DNA from: Stigmatella aurantiaca DW4/3-1
Lineage (GTDB): Bacteria; Myxococcota; Myxococcia; Myxococcales; Myxococcaceae
DNA length: 64,000 bases
Assembly: GCF_000165485.1 (NCBI RefSeq)
Contig: NC_014623.1
Location: 3,119,501-3,183,500 of the forward strand
Direction: 5' to 3'
Below are positions 51,376-60,810 of this stretch, piece by piece. The notes below the pieces were generated by a model, which saw only the letters and a program-made list of their open reading frames with translations, did no database searches and was not told the DNA's origin. The translations under genes and the position numbers were made by a program. Each line of letters opens with the position of its first letter. Positions within the stretch are counted from its first letter, which is position 1.

Positions 51376-51451
51376 GGTGGTTGTTCCTTTCCGGGCCGTG
51401 GGTACACGTCTGCCATTCAGGTGGGCGGCCCGGAGGCCCTCCTGCGCGGCT

Positions 51452-51468
51452 GCCCCGCTGAACGGGGC
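51452..51468 (-). terminator. hairpin after DUF6900 gene
   Basis: GCCCCG, loop CTGAA, CGGGGC: perfect 6-bp stem 20 bp past the stop. Confidence 0.55.
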
Positions 51469-51488
51469 GTGGGTGGTGAGGGGAGGCG

Positions 51489-51713
51489 CTACTTGCTGCG
51501 GGGGCTGCTGGCGGCGCTCAGGCCGGCTTGGTAGGCCGCGTTGAGGGCCTCCTTCAGCCGCCACACCGACACTTCGTGAAAGTCGAGACTGTCGCTGTTG
51601 CGTGTCTTTAGGGTTTCAATGCTCATCGTCTCGCGCGCAATGCGCTCGAGGGTTTCTTCGAGGGCCCTGTCGGGCTTCGCGGTGCTGGTAGGGTGTGGCT
51701 TTCGGGGTGCCAT
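51489..51713 (-). CDS. DUF6900-like small protein
   Basis: A 74-aa protein. The block ETLERIARETMSIETLKTRN, SDSLDFHEVSVWRLKEALNAAY matches the small DUF6900 domain found in phages and plasmids. No activity is known. Promoter motif copy E is about 32 bp upstream and a hairpin follows, so it is an independent unit. Confidence 0.75.
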   Translation of the reverse strand: MAPRKPHPTSTAKPDRALEETLERIARETMSIETLKTRNSDSLDFHEVSVWRLKEALNAAYQAGLSAASSPRSK

Positions 51714-51744
51714 TGTTTCGTCTTTCCGTGCGCCGTGGGCGGCG

Positions 51745-51784
51745 CGCGTGACACATACGCGCTCTGTTTCGCGCGTATGGCAAG
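51745..51784 (-). promoter_or_regulatory. phage promoter-like motif, copy E
   Basis: Minus strand: CTTG, 15 nt, AGAGCGCGTATGTGTCACGCG, upstream of the DUF6900-like gene. Confidence 0.7.
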
Positions 51785-52081
51785 TCATTCTCCGCGAGGC
51801 TTTTGCAGGTGCGCGAAGCACTCCAAGTCGATGGCGCGCGGGTCGACATGCACGAAGGAGGTGGTGCCGCCCAGGCGAATGGAGGCAGCGTCGATGCGGT
51901 CCTCGGCCGTGACGCCCCCGAGGCGCGCCAGCTTCTCCTCGGTGTCCGCGTAGTAGTTATCCGCGTCCGGGTCGGCGTCAGCGCGGAGGCCGCCGTGCAA
52001 CACGGCGAAGATGCGGACTTTCTTCCCCTTGAGTCCGGGGATTTCATTGCCGATGTAGGTGGTGTCGATGCCGATAACCAT
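51785..52081 (-). CDS. small phage hypothetical protein
   Basis: A 98-aa alpha/beta protein (VIGIDTTYIGNEIPGLKGKK, RIFAVLHGGLRAD, IDAASIRLGGTTSFVHVDP). Its stop abuts motif copy E. Not recognised. Under promoter motif copy F. Confidence 0.6.
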   Translation of the reverse strand: MVIGIDTTYIGNEIPGLKGKKVRIFAVLHGGLRADADPDADNYYADTEEKLARLGGVTAEDRIDAASIRLGGTTSFVHVDPRAIDLECFAHLQKPRGE

Positions 52082-52109
52082 GCGTGTCTCCCTGGCGCGC
52101 AGTGGGCAG

Positions 52110-52150
52110 CGCGTGAAGACATACACGCTCTATCTTGGGGGCATAGCAAT
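52110..52150 (-). promoter_or_regulatory. phage promoter-like motif, copy F
   Basis: Minus strand: ATTG, 15 nt, AGAGCGTGTATGTCTTCACGC, upstream of the 98-aa gene and just after the tail-operon hairpin. Confidence 0.65.
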
Positions 52151-52171
52151 TCGAGGAGCGAGGGATTCGAA

Positions 52172-52189
52172 GCGCCCGGGGGCGGGCGC
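52172..52189 (-). terminator. hairpin at end of tail operon
   Basis: GCGCCC, loop GGGGGC, GGGCGC: 6-bp perfect GC stem 32 bp past the last tail-operon gene. Confidence 0.55.
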
Positions 52190-52220
52190 ATCGGGGCTCT
52201 GTTTTGCTGGCAGTGTATGC

Positions 52221-52658
52221 CTATTGACTGGACTCTTCCGGCGCGTGGGGCTGCTCGTCGGGAGGCACCGCGATGCGGAGGCCCTGGGGGAACCATCGCT
52301 CGCGCGTCTCTTGCGACAGAGGCCGCACCACCACGTTGCTGGCACTGCCCCCCTTGGGCTTGATGCCCCTGTGCAGGCGCTCGCGCTGGACGAGTTCCGC
52401 GTGGACGTGGCCGACGAGGAGTCGGTGCAGGTGCCCGAAGCTCCCAGGCGCCGGATGCTCCGGCTCGCCCACTGCCGCGCGGATGAGGACCTCGGTGGAG
52501 CGGCAGGTGGGGCAGGGCGGAAGTTGGACGAGACTGTCGTCCACGTCCTCCCGGCGGGCGACGCCCACCTCCAGGGAGTCGATGGAGAGGCGGTTGCCGC
52601 TACCGCACCGGGCGCAGCGCTGAAGGACGTCCTCGGTGGTGACTTCATGAATGGCCAT
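52221..52658 (-). CDS. zinc-ribbon protein at end of tail operon
   Basis: A 145-aa protein with two CxxC pairs (CARCGSGN near 15 and CPTCRST near 49) forming a zinc ribbon, then a His-rich helix (HLHRLLVGHVHAELVQRERL) and a short beta tail. Not recognised as a known tail protein. Its start is 9 bp after the fibre gene stop, so it is co-transcribed with the tail genes. It may be a tail or fibre chaperone. Confidence 0.6.
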   Translation of the reverse strand: MAIHEVTTEDVLQRCARCGSGNRLSIDSLEVGVARREDVDDSLVQLPPCPTCRSTEVLIRAAVGEPEHPAPGSFGHLHRLLVGHVHAELVQRERLHRGIKPKGGSASNVVVRPLSQETRERWFPQGLRIAVPPDEQPHAPEESSQ

Positions 52659-52667
52659 GGAGCGTCC

Positions 52668-54578
52668 TCACGCGACAGCGGTGTACGCGCCGAACCAGTA
52701 CGTGGCTCCCAGCGCGGAGATGGTTTGGTGGCAATAGAAGGCGAAGCCGTCTCTGTCCGGCACCATGACGGTGGGATTGCCGACGAAGCTTCCGGCGGAG
52801 GCGTAGGGGCTCAGGGTGATGGAGGAGGGCGCGGCGGGAAAGCGACTTCGGAACGTCACCGAGCCACCCCCGGACAGGTTGTCGTGCGCGGCGGTGTCGC
52901 TGTTGCTGTACTGGACGCCGAGCCGGCCCACCTCGCGCACGCTGCCCGCCAACTCGAAGGAGGTGTTGCTGGTGGTGCTGCTCAGGGGGAGCCGCAACGT
53001 GCGCGTCCAGGTGGTGAAGGTGGCGGTGAGGCTGGCGTCGTGGAGGAACTCCGCCTCGTTGCGCGAGAGGCGGAAGCCGCCGGCCGCAGCCCCGGAGGTG
53101 TCCCGGGCCCAGGCACTGCCATTCCATGCGGCATTGAGGGTGAACCACACCGAGTCGTTGTCTGCGTAGAGGCGAAGGCGCGCGGCTGCTCCGCCAACGC
53201 CCAGGGCGTCGAGGAGGAGGACGCGGCCGGAGCCCAGCCTGGGTTGGAGAATGGCCCTGTGCTGGCCGGCCGCCGTCTCGTTGCTCCGGTAGTGCCCGCT
53301 GCTGAAGGCCGCGAGGATTTCAGCGAGGGCTGCCTCGACGGTGCCTGCACCGAGGAGGTCTCCCGTGTCCGCGACGGAGACGGCGGAGGCCGCGTGGGCC
53401 CCCGCCCCCTGGGTGACGTGCCCGTTGAGGAAGCCCAGCAGCGCGGCCACCTGCTGCCGCAGATTGCCGGCGGCAAGGGAATGGGGCGTCCCGGCCAGCA
53501 CGTCTCCTCCGACGCGAGACGTCCCGGGGCTTCCAGCCGTCGTCTCACCGAGGCGGGTGACGACCTCCTGGAGCTGGGCCTGAACACTGGCGCTGGTGAC
53601 GTAGCCGTGGGGCGTGGCGCCAACGGCGCTGGCGTGGTGTGCCCCGGTGGCGACGCCCTGGTGGGCGTTGAGGAAGCCCAGCAGGGAGGAGAGCTGGGCG
53701 TCCACGGTGCCCGCGGGCAGCAGGTTGGGCGTGCCCGGTACCGCGTCTGCGCCGACGAGGGAGGCGCCCGGTGTGCCGGCGGCGGTTGAGGAGAGCTTGT
53801 CCGCGACGTCGTCCACGGCCTCCTGCACCGTGTTGCCAGTGATGAAGCCTCGGGGCTTGCAGTCCACGGTGCTGGCGTCATGCCTTCGGGCGGCACCAGA
53901 GAAGTGTCCGGCCAACTCGGCGTCCACCTCGTCCAGCGCCGCCTGCACCGTCGCGGAGCTGGGGCTCAGGACGTCCCAGGTGCCGCTCTCCACGGCCACG
54001 GAGGTGCCGCGCGCGAAGATGAAGGCCTGGCGGCGGGAGGTGTCCAAGTCCGCGGCGAGAATCTGCGTCTGTCCGGGGCGGCGCCGCACGTCACACAGCA
54101 GCAGCTCGTCCGGCTGGATGGCGGGCTTGGGCGCCTGGCCTACGAGGCCCTCCGGCGCCTGGCGCACCACCAGCTCGAAGGACTCGTCGCGGCGGAAGTA
54201 CACCTGCTGGGAGTTGCCGTCCGTGCGCGGCTCGGACAGCAGGCGCGTGAAGCGCAGGAAGATGCCCACCCACCGCTCGCTGCCCGAGGTGGAGACGTCG
54301 GTGGGGATGCCCGACAAGTCCACTGCGCAGTCCACCGTCTGCCCGGTGCCGAAGAAGATGCGCTGGCCGAGGTTGTCGTAGGCTCGTCCCGGGGCCGTCA
54401 AGTCCACGGAGAGGTTGGGCACGGGGGAGTGCGGCGCGGGTACTGCCCCGGAGATGACGCCGTGGACGCCCAAGTCCGAGGCGAGGTTTCTGTCTGCCTG
54501 CTCCAACTGCGCGAAGGCCAAATCCAGCTCGGCCTCGCTGACACGTTGCCTGAAGAAAAAATCCAGCCGATTGCTCAT
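52668..54578 (-). CDS. phage tail fibre / receptor-binding protein
   Basis: A 636-aa protein from ATG 54578, with GGAGGG 7 bp upstream. An N-terminal attachment region (LDFFFRQRVSEAELDLAFAQL) leads to a beta domain. Two long repeats follow (about 270-400), each with GTP/GSPG, a VPAGTVDAQL-type helix, LLGFLNxH and GAHxASAV. A glycine-rich beta C-terminus (about 430-636) ends YWFGAYTAVA and would be the receptor-binding head. It sits after gpI as expected for a contractile-tail fibre. The host receptor cannot be read from sequence. Confidence 0.75.
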   Translation of the reverse strand: MSNRLDFFFRQRVSEAELDLAFAQLEQADRNLASDLGVHGVISGAVPAPHSPVPNLSVDLTAPGRAYDNLGQRIFFGTGQTVDCAVDLSGIPTDVSTSGSERWVGIFLRFTRLLSEPRTDGNSQQVYFRRDESFELVVRQAPEGLVGQAPKPAIQPDELLLCDVRRRPGQTQILAADLDTSRRQAFIFARGTSVAVESGTWDVLSPSSATVQAALDEVDAELAGHFSGAARRHDASTVDCKPRGFITGNTVQEAVDDVADKLSSTAAGTPGASLVGADAVPGTPNLLPAGTVDAQLSSLLGFLNAHQGVATGAHHASAVGATPHGYVTSASVQAQLQEVVTRLGETTAGSPGTSRVGGDVLAGTPHSLAAGNLRQQVAALLGFLNGHVTQGAGAHAASAVSVADTGDLLGAGTVEAALAEILAAFSSGHYRSNETAAGQHRAILQPRLGSGRVLLLDALGVGGAAARLRLYADNDSVWFTLNAAWNGSAWARDTSGAAAGGFRLSRNEAEFLHDASLTATFTTWTRTLRLPLSSTTSNTSFELAGSVREVGRLGVQYSNSDTAAHDNLSGGGSVTFRSRFPAAPSSITLSPYASAGSFVGNPTVMVPDRDGFAFYCHQTISALGATYWFGAYTAVA

Positions 54579-54642
54579 GCCTGCGCCCTCCAGAGGAAGG
54601 CAAAGGCAGGGCGCGAGAAATCGGGGACATGCCGGGCGGGCG

Positions 54643-55992
54643 TCAGTGCAGCGTCGACGTCTCGCCCAACTCGCTGAGTCCCAGCTCCCAGTGCTCCGGT
54701 AGGACGGGCGGCAGGGGCTCCACCAGGTCCACGAAGTGGGTATGCGCGGGCTTGAGGTACTCGACGAGGGTGCGCAGGCGCTGGCGCTCCGCCTGGGAGA
54801 GGAGACGCTCCACCTCGATGTTGAAGGCGTAGCGAGCGAAGCGCTCCGAAGGGCCCAGTACCCAGTCGACGCCCAGCTCGGACTCGCCCAGCACGAGGGT
54901 GTCCGAGGCGAAGGGGGAGATGGCCCGCACCTCGATGCCGAGGAAGAAGCGGATGGCGTTGCGCAGGCCCAGGGCGGTGCCCTTCTGCTGGTACATCTCC
55001 GTGAGGATGGCGGCCAGGCGGCGCCGGGCGAGGACGTCCATCTCGAAGGCGAAGGGGTTGCCCAAGTCCTGGAGGATGGCGTCCAGGAAGGCCTCCGGCG
55101 CGCGCTCCAGGTCAAAGACGTCGGGGAACGCGTCCAGGTCCGCAAGGAGCAGATCCGTCACCTCCTGGAGGCAGGCGATGAAGCGGTGCAAGTCCCCCGT
55201 CACGTCGTCGCGGCGGTTGTGCTGGGGCAGCATGTCCCAGAGCTGGAAGCTCCGGGAGGGCGGCCTGGCCGGACGAAAGCCCGCGAAGGTGGCGCGGTGG
55301 TAGGGGACGAGCACCAGGTTACCGCGCGCGTCCGTCACGCCCTCCACGCGCACTTCGTACACCACGTCCGGCGTCAACTCCGTGTCGAGGACGAGGTGGA
55401 CGAGGGGGCCGTCCGCCGCGGCCTCGATGGCGGCCACTGGGACCGCGGGAGCGCCGCGAGCAGTGAAGGTGAAGGTGAAGGTGAAGCGCGCCGAGGGGGG
55501 CACCCGCACACCTTCGTCGAAGGCGAGGCGCACGGACTTCGGCGCCAGGGCCTGGGCGCCCACGAGCCGGGGCGCAGTGCGGTCCTCCACGGTGAAGGTG
55601 TACGTCTCGTCGAGGAGGTGCGCGCCGCCATCCGTGGCCGAGACGACCCGGACGGAGACGGTGGACTGGCTGACCAGCGGCACTGCTGGATGGAGCACCA
55701 CACGCAGGGAGTCCGCCGTCTGCGTCACCTCCGCGAGTGGCCCCGCGAAGGCAGGCGCCACCTCGACGCTGGCCTCGCCTTCGAAGGCGAGGACGTCGTC
55801 CACCCAGACGCGCGTGGCCGCCCGGGCAATGCCGTCCGCGCCAATGTCCACCAGCTCCAGCTCCAGAGAGGCATCGATGGGGACGTCCTCCTCCTCGGGG
55901 CCTGGCGTGCGGTTGATGAGGAGGGGCCGGCGCGTCTCGGCGAAGGGGGAGACGGTGTCGACGTAGAGGGCGGGCAGCTCAACCGTGGCCAT
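54643..55992 (-). CDS. phage tail protein I (P2 gpI-like) with Ig-like N-terminus
   Basis: A 449-aa baseplate wedge-type protein. The gpI-like part is C-terminal (about 250-449): [58 protein letters not shown] and [13 protein letters not shown]. The N-terminal about 230 residues carry two Ig-like/SbsA-type beta domains ([39 protein letters not shown]) not present in P2 gpI. A fourfold GTGAAG hexanucleotide encodes an alternating Phe-Thr strand. It lies between gpJ and the fibre gene as in P2-like phages. Confidence 0.8.
   Translation of the reverse strand: MATVELPALYVDTVSPFAETRRPLLINRTPGPEEEDVPIDASLELELVDIGADGIARAATRVWVDDVLAFEGEASVEVAPAFAGPLAEVTQTADSLRVVLHPAVPLVSQSTVSVRVVSATDGGAHLLDETYTFTVEDRTAPRLVGAQALAPKSVRLAFDEGVRVPPSARFTFTFTFTARGAPAVPVAAIEAAADGPLVHLVLDTELTPDVVYEVRVEGVTDARGNLVLVPYHRATFAGFRPARPPSRSFQLWDMLPQHNRRDDVTGDLHRFIACLQEVTDLLLADLDAFPDVFDLERAPEAFLDAILQDLGNPFAFEMDVLARRRLAAILTEMYQQKGTALGLRNAIRFFLGIEVRAISPFASDTLVLGESELGVDWVLGPSERFARYAFNIEVERLLSQAERQRLRTLVEYLKPAHTHFVDLVEPLPPVLPEHWELGLSELGETSTLH
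55463..55486 (+). repeat. (GTGAAG)4 hexanucleotide repeat
   Basis: Four perfect copies inside the gpI-like gene (minus strand coding), giving a run of alternating Phe and Thr. Confidence 0.9.
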
Positions 55993-56001
55993 GGGGCTTC
56001 C

Positions 56002-56397
56002 TCACGGAGAAACGAGCTCTAGGCGGACGCCCACCGTGTGGACGCCGGTGAGCTTCGAGACGTTGGCGACCAGGTCCGAGACGAGGCGCTCGCGGCCAGG
56101 GCGCCCGAGGCAGCGGGCGTACTTCACTCCGTCGACGACGAAGGACGCCTCCCAGGCCAGGCCCGTCGGGGCTGGCGATGGCACACGGAGGCGCAAGGCG
56201 GTGCGGACCAGGTCCACGCTGGTGACGTCCACCGGCTGCGTCACCTCGGCGAAGTCGCCGGGGGCCAGCTCGAAGCGCCGCCCGGGCTCCTCGTCTCCGA
56301 GGACGAAGAGGTACTCACCCGAGGCGGCCGTGGCCCGCTGGGGCCGGATGCGGCCCTGCCCCAGGCCCAGGCGACTGGTGAAGGCGGTGAGGGCCAT
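56002..56397 (-). CDS. phage tail structural protein, hypothetical
   Basis: A 131-aa beta-rich protein (GEYLFVLGDEEPGRRFELAPG, LRLRVPSPAPTGLAWEASF, VDGVKYARCLGRPGRER). 9 bp before the gpI-like start. It may be a baseplate or decoration component; no family recognised. Confidence 0.55.
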   Translation of the reverse strand: MALTAFTSRLGLGQGRIRPQRATAASGEYLFVLGDEEPGRRFELAPGDFAEVTQPVDVTSVDLVRTALRLRVPSPAPTGLAWEASFVVDGVKYARCLGRPGRERLVSDLVANVSKLTGVHTVGVRLELVSP

Positions 56398-56401
56398 GGC
56401 T

Positions 56402-57097
56402 TCACACCTGCCGGGAGAGCTCGAGCGAGTCGAAGTAGGCTCGGCGCGTGACGTCCTTCACCGCGAAGCCGAAGCCGCCACGTCCGGAGGTGAGGGGCTG
56501 GCTGCCGGAGTTGATGCCGAGGGCGTCGTCGATGAAGTCGGCCATGCCCGGCACGGGCCGCCAGTCGGGGGGCGTGCCGAGCGGGTGCGCAGCCAAGTCA
56601 CTCTGGAAGGCCTTGAGGACGACGTCGCCGTTGGCGTTGACGATGACGTCCAGGCGCAGGTGCAGCCAGGTGCCCTGGGTGAAGCTGGCCGAGGACTTCA
56701 GCAGGACACCGGGGCCGTCCGCGTCGGGCAGGCCCGTGGCCACCGCGCCCTTGCGCAGCACGACCCGGTGGGGCTCATCATCGGAGAGCCCCAGGAGGTA
56801 GGCGGAGTCGTTGACGGAGGTGCCCTGTCCGCACAGGAAGAGGAAGGGCGCGAAGCCGGTGGGGCCGCCGCCGGGCCCGCGCTGGATGCAGCCGCGGATG
56901 CTCCCACCCCGGGCCATGGGGGCGAAGTCCGGGAGGTTGGCGAAGAGGGCAACGGCGCCCTGCGCGGCGGTGAGGGAGTTGAAGGCGAAGAGGAAGTTGC
57001 CGCCGCCCGGGGGACGGGCAATGCCCGCCGTCACGCCCCGGTCCACGGTGGCGATGTCCAGTCCACCATTGAGGTAAGTCCAATCTGCGAGTGCCAT
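56402..57097 (-). CDS. phage tail structural protein with lectin-like fold
   Basis: A 231-aa protein (DWTYLNGGLDIATVDRGV, HRVVLRKGAVATGLPDADG, TWLHLRLDVIVNANGDVVLK, FGFAVKDVTRRAYFDSLEL). The 'TWLHLRLDV...NGDVVLKAF' and closing 'AYFDSLEL' strands resemble concanavalin-type jelly rolls often used in phage tails for glycan binding. Tightly spaced in the tail operon. Confidence 0.55.
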   Translation of the reverse strand: MALADWTYLNGGLDIATVDRGVTAGIARPPGGGNFLFAFNSLTAAQGAVALFANLPDFAPMARGGSIRGCIQRGPGGGPTGFAPFLFLCGQGTSVNDSAYLLGLSDDEPHRVVLRKGAVATGLPDADGPGVLLKSSASFTQGTWLHLRLDVIVNANGDVVLKAFQSDLAAHPLGTPPDWRPVPGMADFIDDALGINSGSQPLTSGRGGFGFAVKDVTRRAYFDSLELSRQV

Positions 57098-57104
57098 GGT
57101 GTCC

Positions 57105-57638
57105 TCACTGCGTGGCGGCCAGAGGCCGCCACCCGGTGTCGAAGTCCTCGGTGGGCTGCGTGGTGTTGAAGAGGGCCATGCGCGCCGTCACGTCCTCCCA
57201 GCGCCAGGCGTAGGCCTCGTTGGTGTGCCAGCGCTGCTCGAAGTCCTCCCGCGGCGAGTCGCTGAAGAGGCCCGACGCGGAGGTGACGTCCGCCCAGTCC
57301 GCGAGGAAGGGTCCCTGGCCCCACGTCTCGACGACGGCCCCCTCGAAGCGGTGCGGGGCGAGCTGCGCGGGCGGCAGCTCGAAGAGGAAGCCGTCGTTGT
57401 CCCAGCCCCGGGAGAAGGCCTCGAAGCCTTCGCGCTGGCCGGAGAAGAAGGCGAGGGCGACAGGGACGTCGGAGAGGGCGGCGCCCCACACGTACCAGCG
57501 CTCGAAGTCCTCGCACGCCTCCTCCGGCACACCGAAGCCCGCCAGGGCTTCAAGGCGCGTCACCGTCGTCAGCGTCCAGTGCGCCGCTTCGCCAGGAAGG
57601 GCTCCTGCGTCCTCGAAGCTGGGGTTGTGGAGGGCCAT
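57105..57638 (-). CDS. phage tail structural protein with FE/W repeats
   Basis: A 177-aa protein whose sequence shows five variants of a short unit with an acidic residue, Phe and Trp spaced alike ([53 protein letters not shown]). Not recognised; probably a repeat-based adaptor. Its stop is 7 bp before the next gene. Confidence 0.55.
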   Translation of the reverse strand: MALHNPSFEDAGALPGEAAHWTLTTVTRLEALAGFGVPEEACEDFERWYVWGAALSDVPVALAFFSGQREGFEAFSRGWDNDGFLFELPPAQLAPHRFEGAVVETWGQGPFLADWADVTSASGLFSDSPREDFEQRWHTNEAYAWRWEDVTARMALFNTTQPTEDFDTGWRPLAATQ

Positions 57639-57639
57639 G

Positions 57640-59169
57640 TCAGAGCAGCCTTCCGGTGTCCCCGTCCTGCAGGGTGACGCTGCCCAGCACCGGCAGCTCC
57701 CGCACCGTCAGCGCCACATCCGCGGGCAGGCCGTTGAGCGTCAGGTCCATGCGCGCATCGCCCAGCTTCCGCACCCCCGCCACGTCGCGGATGACGTTGA
57801 ACACGTCCGACCAGGCCACCTCTCCGGCCGGGAAGCCCTGGGCGTCCCGGTAGTTGAAGCCGAAGTCGATGTGCGGGTTGGGCGTGCCGTCCGCCTCGCT
57901 GATGCGGAAGTGGGCGGTGAGCGCCTGGCGGACGCGGGAGGCGACGTCCTGGGACGAAGCGCCCTGGCGTAGGAAGAGGCGCGCGGCGACGTCCACGCGC
58001 CGGTACACCGGCTCCTGGACGCTCACCTGGAATGTGAGGGTGCACGGGTAGACTTCCGTCACCTGGCGCAGCACCTGGGCCTTGAGCGCGGGCGTGGGGA
58101 CTCCGCCGCCTTGGGGCACCACGTAAAGGATGCCGGCGTTCTCCGGAATGCTGGTGTCCTCGTTGGACGTCAGCATGAGGGCACGTGCCACGCTAGGCAG
58201 GCGCCGGGCGTTGATCTCGAAGTCCTCGCGGGAGACGGTGCGCGTCGGGGCCCGGAGGCTCTCGGGGGCGAGCAGCTTCGCCGAGGCCACCGTCTGCCTG
58301 TCCGCGCCGCCCGAGGCGGGGGCGGGGTTGTGGACGGACACCTGCACCGCGTGGCCGTGGGCGTCCCGGAAGCTACCCTCCACGACGACGAGGCGGCCCG
58401 CGTCCACGTTGCCGTCCGCTCCGCCACCCGTCTTGTACACCACCGCCACGGTGCCAGCGGGAGGCAGGCCGTTGGTGCCGTTGCCGAAGCGGACGGTGGC
58501 CTTGTCCCCCTGGTCGACGCTGACGAGGAAGTGGGCGTCGGAGGCGCGGGAGTTGAGGAAGGTGTCCACCTCGCTGAAGGCGCCCTGGGCGGTGGACACG
58601 CGGGCGGAGCCGTCGAGGTAGGGGGCGAAGTCCAGGTGCGCCTCGAAGTCGGCGAGGCCGCGGGCGTCGAAGAGCTGGGTGTGCGTCTTCGAATGCTCCA
58701 CCACTGCGACGACGCGCGGTGGGGTGGCGCCGGCTGGGATGGTGACGGAGGCCATCAACTGGAAGCGGACGGCCTCCGTCACTTCCTGGGTGCGAATGAC
58801 GATGCCGGCGGGGAAGGTGACGGGGGCAGCGGGAGGCTGGGCCAGGCGCAGCTCCACCTCGGCCGTGGCCGCCTGCGCGCCGTGAAGCCGGTAGCCCAGC
58901 ATGCGCGCCAGGGCGATGACATTGCGGCGCTGGGTAGCAGTGGAGAGGCGCGACTCGCGGGCGAGGTTGTCCTGGTAGAAGCCGAGGACGTCGCCGAGAA
59001 AGGCGTGCATCTCCAGCAGGACGTTGCCGAAGCTGGCGACGTCGAAGTCGCTCCAGTCCGGGAAGACGCTCTTCGCCAGCGCCATGAGGCGCGCGCGCAG
59101 GGCGTCGAAGTCGCGGTGGGTGTAGTCGGTGGACGCGGGAAGAAGTGGCACGTCGGTGGAGGCCTCCAC
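57640..59169 (-). CDS. baseplate J family protein
   Basis: A 509-aa gpJ-like wedge protein. It has the baseplate J pattern: [49 protein letters not shown] near the start, a central beta domain with [25 protein letters not shown], and a C-terminal domain ending with [11 protein letters not shown]. The only usable start is GTG 59169, with no good ribosome site. In the same frame 30 codons of protein-like sequence ([22 protein letters not shown]) precede it back to a TAG at 59257-59259. The 5' end therefore appears damaged, next to the inserted plus-strand gene. Confidence 0.85.
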   Translation of the reverse strand: MEASTDVPLLPASTDYTHRDFDALRARLMALAKSVFPDWSDFDVASFGNVLLEMHAFLGDVLGFYQDNLARESRLSTATQRRNVIALARMLGYRLHGAQAATAEVELRLAQPPAAPVTFPAGIVIRTQEVTEAVRFQLMASVTIPAGATPPRVVAVVEHSKTHTQLFDARGLADFEAHLDFAPYLDGSARVSTAQGAFSEVDTFLNSRASDAHFLVSVDQGDKATVRFGNGTNGLPPAGTVAVVYKTGGGADGNVDAGRLVVVEGSFRDAHGHAVQVSVHNPAPASGGADRQTVASAKLLAPESLRAPTRTVSREDFEINARRLPSVARALMLTSNEDTSIPENAGILYVVPQGGGVPTPALKAQVLRQVTEVYPCTLTFQVSVQEPVYRRVDVAARLFLRQGASSQDVASRVRQALTAHFRISEADGTPNPHIDFGFNYRDAQGFPAGEVAWSDVFNVIRDVAGVRKLGDARMDLTLNGLPADVALTVRELPVLGSVTLQDGDTGRLL

Positions 59170-59474
59170 CGGGAGACAAAGGCCTTTGGCCCACTTCTCT
59201 TGGGGGACATTGGGCTGCGAAAACGCTTCGGGGGGGTCGAAGCGATAGGCGGGGTACTAGGCGGCCCGGCACTTCCCGTTCGGCCCCATCACCTAGGTCT
59301 TCGAGCAGGTACTGGGGACGCAGCCGCAGCCTCTCGATGCTGAGTTACCCCAACCATTCAACTTTTGTCTGGCCGCCAGGGTAGTCTAGCGCTGCTGTCT
59401 CCAACTCGTCAGTGAACCTTGGGGCAGACCCACTCCAACAGCCCCCGTCCCTCTATTTGCCGTTTCCGACCCAT
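59170..59474. other. junction between gpJ and inserted gene
   Basis: 305 bp. The part up to about 59345 looks like leftover tail-gene coding DNA in two frames on the minus strand. From about 59345 the composition becomes AT-richer (CAACTTTTGTC), consistent with the promoter of the inserted plus-strand gene. Confidence 0.5.
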
Positions 59475-60785
59475 ATGGACTCATCTAACCCTGAGAAGCC
59501 TGCCGCAATTCAGTCGGCCGCTGAGCTACTGAACGAACTCTTTAAGCGGGAACAGGAGATGTTGGCTCAGCACGAGATTCGTCATGGGCCGACGATTGGG
59601 GACATGTACGAAGGGCTTACACAGAAAGGACTCAGCCAAACTCTTCCCCCTGCAGTGAGGGTGGTTTCCGGGTTCGCCCGAGATGCGGATGGGGGCCTCA
59701 GCGGACAGCTCGACTGCATGGTGGTAGTGGGCGAAGGAGAGCTCGTACCCAATACCCTTCGTTGGATCTACCCCATTGAGCAAATTATCGCCGTAATTGA
59801 AGTGAAGAAGAATTTCACGCGCGCGGACTTGAGCGAGGGGGGTGCGGCTTTAGGGAAACTCGCATGGGCAAAGCCTGCAAAAATTGAGATACGACGAATC
59901 ACCGTGGAGCGAGCGTTTGAGACGATCTCGGGTCACGCATTCCCGGACGATAAGAACGACATTCCATCCGACCTGAAAATGCTGTGCCATATCCTTGTCG
60001 GCGAAGCCGTAAGCCCCGTGCGGATTCTTCTGGGGTTCCATGGGTACAAGACAGAGAACGGCCTCCGCAAGGCCTTGTCAGAGGTGATTGGTAATGCGGT
60101 GGACACAAAACAGCGTGGATACTCTCCGAGAGAGTTGCCCTCATTGATCGTGGGTGAGGACGCGGTCGCCATGAAAGGGAACGCTCTTCCTTGGGGTGTT
60201 CCGATGGTAGACGGTTGGTTGCACTTGTTGTTCACGTCCGGGAAGATTGGGCGGGGGCGGGCTATCCTTGAAGTGATTTGGAGCCGTCTGAACTACCTTG
60301 GGCTGGTTGGCGTTGATGTTTTCGGAGATGACCGAAAACTCGATGCATGGAATCTACTTCTGAGCGCCAAGTTCCACGCTGACCAGAATGGGTGGGAGTA
60401 TAACCTTCTCGCTCCTAAAGCGCCCAGGGCGCGCAGGACTGTCAATGCGGTCAAACTCAGCACGTCCTGGGAACCGGTTCGTCTCACGGACGAAGAGACG
60501 GAACTCGTGGCATGGCTGTGTATGAACGTAGAGCTTGACCTCGATAGTCTTCCAAGTGAGGCACCTCCGCGAACGCAGCTTGAGGCCCTTCTTCTTCGTC
60601 TCTCGAGCGCGGGACTTGTCGGGTCTGTTGCTGGGTTCCGCAACCGCTACCGTCTATTGACGACAGAATGCCATGTTGTCCGTTTGGCTGACGGCACTCC
60701 TTTTGCCGGAGATAACAGCTCGGGTCGCCTGACTCGTTGGGTTATGGAGCAATCGACGAGCCGAAACAAGGTACCCCCTTTGTAG
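59475..60785 (+). CDS. DUF6602-like nuclease-fold gene inserted in the tail operon
   Basis: A 436-aa protein from ATG 59475 (GTG 59412 is an alternative). The N-terminal domain resembles DUF6602: EMLAQHEIRHGPTIGDMYEG, LPPAVRVVSGFARD, LSGQLDCMVVV (Asp80), IEQIIAVIEVKKNF (Glu109-x-Lys111), a PD-(D/E)XK-like core. The rest is helical, with a C-terminal winged-helix-like part (RTQLEALLLRLSSAGLVG). It is on the opposite strand to every tail gene, AT-richer than them, and convergent with gpW (26-bp gap). This is the layout of a phage moron or prophage-borne defence gene. Confidence 0.65.
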   Translation: MDSSNPEKPAAIQSAAELLNELFKREQEMLAQHEIRHGPTIGDMYEGLTQKGLSQTLPPAVRVVSGFARDADGGLSGQLDCMVVVGEGELVPNTLRWIYPIEQIIAVIEVKKNFTRADLSEGGAALGKLAWAKPAKIEIRRITVERAFETISGHAFPDDKNDIPSDLKMLCHILVGEAVSPVRILLGFHGYKTENGLRKALSEVIGNAVDTKQRGYSPRELPSLIVGEDAVAMKGNALPWGVPMVDGWLHLLFTSGKIGRGRAILEVIWSRLNYLGLVGVDVFGDDRKLDAWNLLLSAKFHADQNGWEYNLLAPKAPRARRTVNAVKLSTSWEPVRLTDEETELVAWLCMNVELDLDSLPSEAPPRTQLEALLLRLSSAGLVGSVAGFRNRYRLLTTECHVVRLADGTPFAGDNSSGRLTRWVMEQSTSRNKVPPL

Positions 60786-60810
60786 TGGATGCAGCGGTCT
60801 GCTTTGCCGT

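Noticed and set aside
59383-59390. AGTCTAGC upstream of the inserted DUF6602-like gene as an operator copy
   Set aside because: Only 7 bases match and there is no palindrome; too weak to call.
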